Origin: Kribbella voronezhensis
Lineage (GTDB): Bacteria > Actinomycetota > Actinomycetes > Propionibacteriales > Kribbellaceae
DNA length: 64,000 bases
Direction of reading: 5' to 3'
Assembly (NCBI RefSeq): GCF_004365175.1
Contig: NZ_SOCE01000001.1
Span: 5,675,098 to 5,739,097, forward strand
Part shown: positions 60,333-64,000 of the stretch, in pieces
Numbering within the stretch: the stretch's first letter is position 1
Layout: every line of letters begins with the position of its first letter
Translations under genes and position numbers: made by a program
Notes under the pieces: generated by a model
Database searches by the model: none
What the model was told of the DNA's origin: nothing
The model's input: the letters and a program-made list of their open reading frames with translations, nothing else

Positions 60333-61238
60333 CTACGACTGGTTCGCGGCCGGCCGGTAGATGTACGGCTGGGACGAACGGACGGCCTCGGTGAGCATCA
60401 GCAACATGTCGGCCCGGGCCTCGATCGCCCGCCCGAACAGCTCGTCGTCACCCGGGATCGGGAAGCCCTTCACCCCGATCGCCAGCTGACTGAGCAGCAC
60501 GTGCAGGACGCCGCGGGCGTTGAACACGTTCGGCGTCGGCCACTCCGGCAGTGTCTCGTGCATCAACGGCTGCTGGGCCGCGGTCGCCGCGATCGGCTTG
60601 AGCCAGCGCTCCAGCTCGTCGGTGGTCAGCATGTTCCGGTGCAGGATCGTCATCACCGCATGGGCGACCCGGTCGTGCTCCTCGTGGACCCAGCGATACG
60701 GGGTGTCCTTCACGATCCTGTCGGCCAGTACGTCGAGGAGCGCACGCAGTACGCCGGCGTCGCAGTGCCGGGACCTGGCCAGCGCACCGATCGCGTCGGC
60801 ACCGTGCGCCACGGCATGGGCCCAGCCACAGTCGGCGACGTACCCGCGCAGGTCGCGCTCGCGCAGCAGCCAGGTGGCCAGCCGGTCGCCCCAGCGCATC
60901 ACCACCTCGTCGTGCACGAGGAACTCGGCGTTGTCGCGGTGGATCACCTCCGCCAGCGTCAGCGCGGTGAACGAGCGCCGGAACACCGTGTCGGTGCCGT
61001 CCTCGCCGAGACCGTAGGCGAGACCGGCGCAGAGACCGTCACCGAAGCCGGGCAGCAGGTCGTCGTAGATGCCGCGCTCGAGCCAGGTGGCCAGCGTCGG
61101 GTAGGCCAGCGCGTCCCGGATCTGCGGGTTGGTACTGGCCAGTCCCCGGACCAGTTCCTCGGTGAGGTCGGTCAGCGCCCGGTCGCGCGGTACCGCGTAG
61201 TCCGCGGCCATCACGTCCTGCCAGTACGTCGACTCCAC
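60333..61238 (-). CDS. DUF2785-like all-helical protein
   Basis: A 301-residue soluble protein that looks entirely alpha-helical. The block G-Y-V-A-D-C-G-W-A-H-A-V-A-H-G-A-D-A-I-G is the hallmark of DUF2785, with clustered His and Asp that could bind a metal. W-V-H-E-E-H-D-R adds further His. Function is not known. It is divergent from pdtaS. Confidence 0.75.
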   Translation of the reverse strand: MESTYWQDVMAADYAVPRDRALTDLTEELVRGLASTNPQIRDALAYPTLATWLERGIYDDLLPGFGDGLCAGLAYGLGEDGTDTVFRRSFTALTLAEVIHRDNAEFLVHDEVVMRWGDRLATWLLRERDLRGYVADCGWAHAVAHGADAIGALARSRHCDAGVLRALLDVLADRIVKDTPYRWVHEEHDRVAHAVMTILHRNMLTTDELERWLKPIAATAAQQPLMHETLPEWPTPNVFNARGVLHVLLSQLAIGVKGFPIPGDDELFGRAIEARADMLLMLTEAVRSSQPYIYRPAANQS

Positions 61239-61332
61239 CGAAGCATCCTTTCACTTGGATCCGAACAATCAACACCCATCCGGGCGATCTGTCGAGCCAG
61301 GCCCTCCGACGCGAGGCACTAGGCTCGGGTCC

Positions 61333-62808
61333 GTGCCGTCTTTGACCGATGTGGCGCGGAACCACACCACGCTGGACTCCGCCGACCTGGACCGGCTGCA
61401 GCTGCTGGTCTCCGACTGGCAGATGCTGGCCGACCTGTCGTTCGCCGATCTGGTGCTCTGGTTGCCGGACACCGAGGGACTCGGGTTCTGGGCCGGTGCG
61501 CAGATGCGGCCGACCACCGGGCCCACGGCGTACCTGGACGACATCGTCGGCAGTTTCATCCCGCGCGACCGGCGGCCGCTGCTGGACCAGGCCTACGACG
61601 GCGGCCGGATCTGCCGCGAGGGCGATCCGGAGTGGCGCGACGACGTCCCGGTCCGGGTCGAGACCATCCCGGTCCGCCGCGGCGACCGGGTGATCGCCGT
61701 GATCGCGCGCAACACGAACCTGCTCGGCGTCCGGACCCCGTCGCGGCTGGAGATCGCCTACCTGCAGAGCGCCACCGACCTGGCCCGGATGATCACCGAC
61801 GGCATCTTCCCGTACGGCGGGGAGCGGCTGCTCTCGACCACCCCACGGGTCGGGGACGGGTGTATTCGGGTCGATCGGCACGGCATGGTGACGTTCGCCA
61901 GCCCCAATGCGTTGTCCGCCTACCGCCGGATGGGGCTCGTCACCGACCTGGTCGGCAGCCGGCTCAAGGACATCACCGCCGAACTGATCAACAGCGGCCG
62001 CAAGGTCGACGACGTGCTGGCCTCGGTGGTCACCGGCCGGGCCGCCCAGGAGATCGAGATCGAGAACCCGGAGGCGACGCTGTTCCTGCGCGCGATCCCG
62101 TTGCGCGCCGAGGGCGAGCACGTGGGCGCCCTGATCCTGCTCCGGGACGTGACGGAGCTGCGCAGCCGGGAGCGGGAACTGGTCACCAAGGAGGCGACCA
62201 TCCGGGAGATTCATCATCGCGTCAAGAACAACTTGCAGACGGTCGCCGCGTTACTCCGGATGCAGGCAAGGCGCATCACCGTGCCAGAGGCGCAGGCCGC
62301 CTTGTCCGAAGCGGTCCGCAGAGTGGGATCGATCGCGATCGTGCACGAGACACTGTCCGAATCCTTCGACGAGCACGTGGACTTCGACGACGTGGCCGAC
62401 CGGGTGGCGGCGATGGTCGCCGACGTGTCGACCGTGGCGACGCAGGTGGTGACCCGGCGTACCGGCAGTTTCGGCGTTCTGGACTCCGAGGTGGCCACGC
62501 CGCTGGCGATGGTACTGACCGAGTTGATGCAGAACTCGGTGGAGCACGCGTTCGGCGGCCGGGAAGACGATGCGGCCGGCGAGATCGTGCTGGAGGCGCA
62601 ACGATCGGTCGGGCGGCTGCGGGTCGTCGTGACCGATGACGGGCACGGACTACCAGCCGGCTTCGATTCCGAGACGTCGGGGAATCTGGGGCTGTCGATC
62701 GTGCGCACCCTGGTGATCGGCGAGCTCGACGGCGTCCTGGAGTTCGGTCCCCGCCACGACGGCGGGCATGGAACGACGGTCGTGCTCGACATCCCGGTCA
62801 AGGACTGA
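61333..62808 (+). CDS. pdtaS: PdtaS-type cytosolic sensor histidine kinase
   Basis: A 491-residue kinase without membrane helices. An N-terminal GAF-like domain (W-Q-M-L-A-D-L-S-F-A-D-L-V-L-W-L at about residue 30) precedes a PAS domain (about 175-280), then a HisKA_2 phosphotransfer site at R-E-I-H-H-R-V-K-N-N-L-Q-T-V-A-A-L-L (His294/295) and an HWE/HATPase domain (L-T-E-L-M-Q-N-S-V-E-H-A). In mycobacteria PdtaS phosphorylates the RNA-binding antiterminator PdtaR and senses copper/NO and c-di-GMP. GTG 61333 is chosen by match to the mycobacterial N-terminus. The whiB1 neighbour is conserved. Confidence 0.93.
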   Translation: MPSLTDVARNHTTLDSADLDRLQLLVSDWQMLADLSFADLVLWLPDTEGLGFWAGAQMRPTTGPTAYLDDIVGSFIPRDRRPLLDQAYDGGRICREGDPEWRDDVPVRVETIPVRRGDRVIAVIARNTNLLGVRTPSRLEIAYLQSATDLARMITDGIFPYGGERLLSTTPRVGDGCIRVDRHGMVTFASPNALSAYRRMGLVTDLVGSRLKDITAELINSGRKVDDVLASVVTGRAAQEIEIENPEATLFLRAIPLRAEGEHVGALILLRDVTELRSRERELVTKEATIREIHHRVKNNLQTVAALLRMQARRITVPEAQAALSEAVRRVGSIAIVHETLSESFDEHVDFDDVADRVAAMVADVSTVATQVVTRRTGSFGVLDSEVATPLAMVLTELMQNSVEHAFGGREDDAAGEIVLEAQRSVGRLRVVVTDDGHGLPAGFDSETSGNLGLSIVRTLVIGELDGVLEFGPRHDGGHGTTVVLDIPVKD

Positions 62809-62827
62809 AAGGCCTGGAAAATCGAAA

Positions 62828-62850
62828 GGCCCCGCGGATCCCGCGGGGCC
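62828..62850. terminator. Bidirectional terminator between pdtaS and whiB1
   Basis: GGCCCCGCGG (62828-62837) pairs with CCGCGGGGCC (62841-62850); loop ATC; preceded by A-rich and followed by T-containing sequence. The flanking genes are convergent. Confidence 0.85.
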
Positions 62851-62866
62851 GTCTTCGTCGGTCGCG

Positions 62867-63118
62867 TCAGGCGGTGCGGATGCGAGCGCGGGCGTTGCGG
62901 CGCTTCAGAGCGCGTCGCTCGTCCTCACTCAGGCCACCCCAGACACCGTGGTCCTGGCCGGCCTCCAGTGCCCAGGCAAGGCACTGCTCTCGTACGTCGC
63001 AGCGACGGCACACCTGCTTGGCCTCCTCGATCTGCATGATCGCGGGCCCGGTGTTGCCGATGGGGAAGAACAGTTCCGGGTCCTCATCGAGGCAAACGGC
63101 CCGGTGGCGCCAATCCAT
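62867..63118 (-). CDS. whiB1: WhiB1 iron-sulfur regulator
   Basis: An 83-residue Wbl protein. Cys9, Cys37, Cys40 and Cys46 would hold a [4Fe-4S] cluster; G-V-W-G-G is the family turn and the C-terminal E-D-E-R-R-A-L-K-R-R-N-A-R is the DNA-contact region. The N-terminus M-D-W-R-H and D-P-E-L-F-F-P-I-G-N identify the WhiB1 group, an essential NO-responsive regulator that binds the principal sigma factor. ATG 63118 is chosen by this match; an extra four residues are possible. A CRP-like site lies upstream. Confidence 0.96.
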   Translation of the reverse strand: MDWRHRAVCLDEDPELFFPIGNTGPAIMQIEEAKQVCRRCDVREQCLAWALEAGQDHGVWGGLSEDERRALKRRNARARIRTA

Positions 63119-63214
63119 GGCGGATCCCATCTCTCTCAGTAGTTTGTCTACGCTGATGGCCTGGTCTGTGCCCGATCAGCGTGCCTGTAATCGCACGGGG
63201 GTTGGTGCGAGCGT

Positions 63215-63230
63215 TGTGAACGTTTTCACG
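63215..63230 (-). promoter_or_regulatory. CRP/FNR-type binding site upstream of whiB1
   Basis: TGTGA-N6-TCACG at 63215-63230, with GTGAAAACGTTCAC on the minus strand, matches the CRP consensus. It lies about 97 bases upstream of the whiB1 start. In M. tuberculosis whiB1 is known to be controlled by CRP (Rv3676) binding upstream, so the arrangement looks conserved. The rest of the 63119-63477 gap shows no gene. Confidence 0.6.
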
Positions 63231-63477
63231 AACGACTCCATGTTCCCAATCCCGCGTGGACGAAACAAGGGTTCTGGACTTGTCGATCCGATCACAACAC
63301 TTCCTTAACACTCCGAACCGGTGCACAGCGGTTTACCGCGTCCGGATAACGGACGAGGAAGTCTTGTTGCGATCACCCGTTCACTGCAAGTAACCGATCC
63401 AGAAGCCCTGGGGTTACGCAGAACCTCGAATCCCGGTGGGGCCGAAGTTCTCCGACCCGGATCGGTAGGCTCGGAAC

Positions 63478-63888
63478 GTGCCGACAGATGCAACGTCACC
63501 ATCCGCCCCACGTCCGCTCAAGCTAGCCGCGGCCGTGGTCGCAGCGGAAGGCCTTGTGGTCGCCGTTCTCGGAATTGTCGAAGTCTTGAAGATCGACAGT
63601 GACCGGCTCGTACTGGGTGTGACCACGGCCGCGTTCCTGATCCTGTACGGCGGGGGCCTGCTGCTGGTGGCACGTGGTCTCTACCGGACCTCCGCGTGGA
63701 GCAGGGGGCCGGCCGTCTTCGCGCAGCTGATCCAGCTGTTCATGGCCTACAGCTTCTGGGGCGGCGGCACCAAGGCGGTCTCGGTGGTGCTCGCCGTCGC
63801 GGCCGTCGGCGTACTGGCCGGCGTCTTCCAGAAGGTCTCGATGGAGGCCCTCACCGACGACCCCACCAAGGACCACCCCGTCCTTTAG
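63478..63888 (+). CDS. Hypothetical four-helix membrane protein
   Basis: A 136-residue protein with four hydrophobic helices (about 14-36, 43-66, 76-93 and 97-117) between short polar ends. No motif of known function is seen; small proteins of this layout are common next to whiB1 and sigma genes in Nocardioidaceae-like genomes, but I cannot name the family. Start GTG at 63478. It is convergent with the sigma gene; the two stop codons are adjacent. Confidence 0.7.
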   Translation: MPTDATSPSAPRPLKLAAAVVAAEGLVVAVLGIVEVLKIDSDRLVLGVTTAAFLILYGGGLLLVARGLYRTSAWSRGPAVFAQLIQLFMAYSFWGGGTKAVSVVLAVAAVGVLAGVFQKVSMEALTDDPTKDHPVL

Positions 63889-64000
63889 CTATTCCTTCAG
63901 CAGGCCTGCTCTGAGCTCGGTGAGGGTGCGGGCGAGCAGACGGGAGACGTGCATCTGGGAGATGCCGATCTCCTCGGCGATCTGGGACTGCGTCATCCCG
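63889..64000 (-). CDS. RNA polymerase sigma factor, SigB/SigF family (3' end only)
   Basis: The last 36 residues of a gene entering from the right. The sequence G-M-T-Q-S-Q-I-A-E-E-I-G-I-S-Q-M-H-V-S-R-L-L is the region 4 helix-turn-helix of the SigB/SigF/SigG general-stress or sporulation-type sigma factors; the tail L-L-A-R-T-L-T-E-L-R follows. The stop codon is TAG at 63889-63891. The rest lies outside the window, so the exact paralogue cannot be named. Confidence 0.9.
   Translation of the reverse strand, partial: GMTQSQIAEEIGISQMHVSRLLARTLTELRAGLLKE

Overview
The window is high-GC DNA with actinomycete features: GTG starts, very short or 4-bp gene overlaps, a WhiB1 gene beside a PdtaS-type kinase, a sigR-rsrA pair, an actinobacterial bL37 gene, and an archaeal-type aspartyl-tRNA synthetase. 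The gene content best suits a Nocardioidaceae soil actinomycete such as Kribbella. That assignment is inference from gene content, not a database match.

Region by region. 1-3.7 kb: the end of a BBE-type flavin oxidase, a RibD/DHFR-like reductase, an SDR protein, a DedA membrane protein and an FMN reductase. 3.7-9.9 kb: a MacB/FtsX-type ABC exporter, an aminoglycoside-phosphotransferase-like kinase, a TetR regulator, and a divergent membrane protein whose promoter lies between two matching operator half-palindromes. 9.9-13.3 kb: a carbohydrate ABC importer (lipoprotein plus two permeases, no ATPase) behind a LacI-type operator. 13.3-19.7 kb: a VOC protein, a TipA-like MerR regulator, a DUF4190-type protein, an MBL-fold hydrolase, a 124-bp tandem repeat array, an M16 active/inactive peptidase pair and a 56-residue exported peptide. 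19.8-28.9 kb: a two-component system, a secreted subtilase, a CBS protein, an MFS transporter, an ArsR-AHSA1-VOC operon, hisN and a DUF2231-type protein. Copies of one repeat family follow the MFS gene, hisN and the M16 pair. 28.9-38.2 kb: rsgA-aroA, DoxX and DsbA-like proteins, two paralogous alpha/beta hydrolases, a LuxR-type ATPase regulator and an M20 peptidase.

38.5-43.1 kb is a four-gene run for exported Ig/FN3-like proteins. Two have N-termini resembling SipW-processed TasA/camelysin proteins, and the four share C-terminal modules pairwise. It is the best candidate for an undescribed cell-surface system. It is followed convergently by aspS, whose leader reads as a full tRNA-Asp T-box riboswitch (specifier GAC, translational type), and then by an ECF-like sigma factor fused to a zinc finger, a membrane helix, a proline-rich stalk and a repeated extracellular domain.

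47-64 kb resembles the conserved mycobacterial/streptomycete neighbourhood: a degenerate GGDEF-like protein, SRAP, sigR-rsrA with a sigR-type autoregulatory promoter, an AfsR-like XRE-STAND regulator, the tiny bL37 gene, an HD-GYP phosphodiesterase paired with a degenerate HD-GYP paralogue, an SSS symporter with a DUF3311 partner, an exonuclease/endonuclease-family protein, a DUF2785-type protein, pdtaS, whiB1 with a CRP-like site, a small membrane protein, and the 3' end of a SigB/SigF-family sigma gene leaving the window.

No rRNA, tRNA, CRISPR array, transposase or prophage was recognised.
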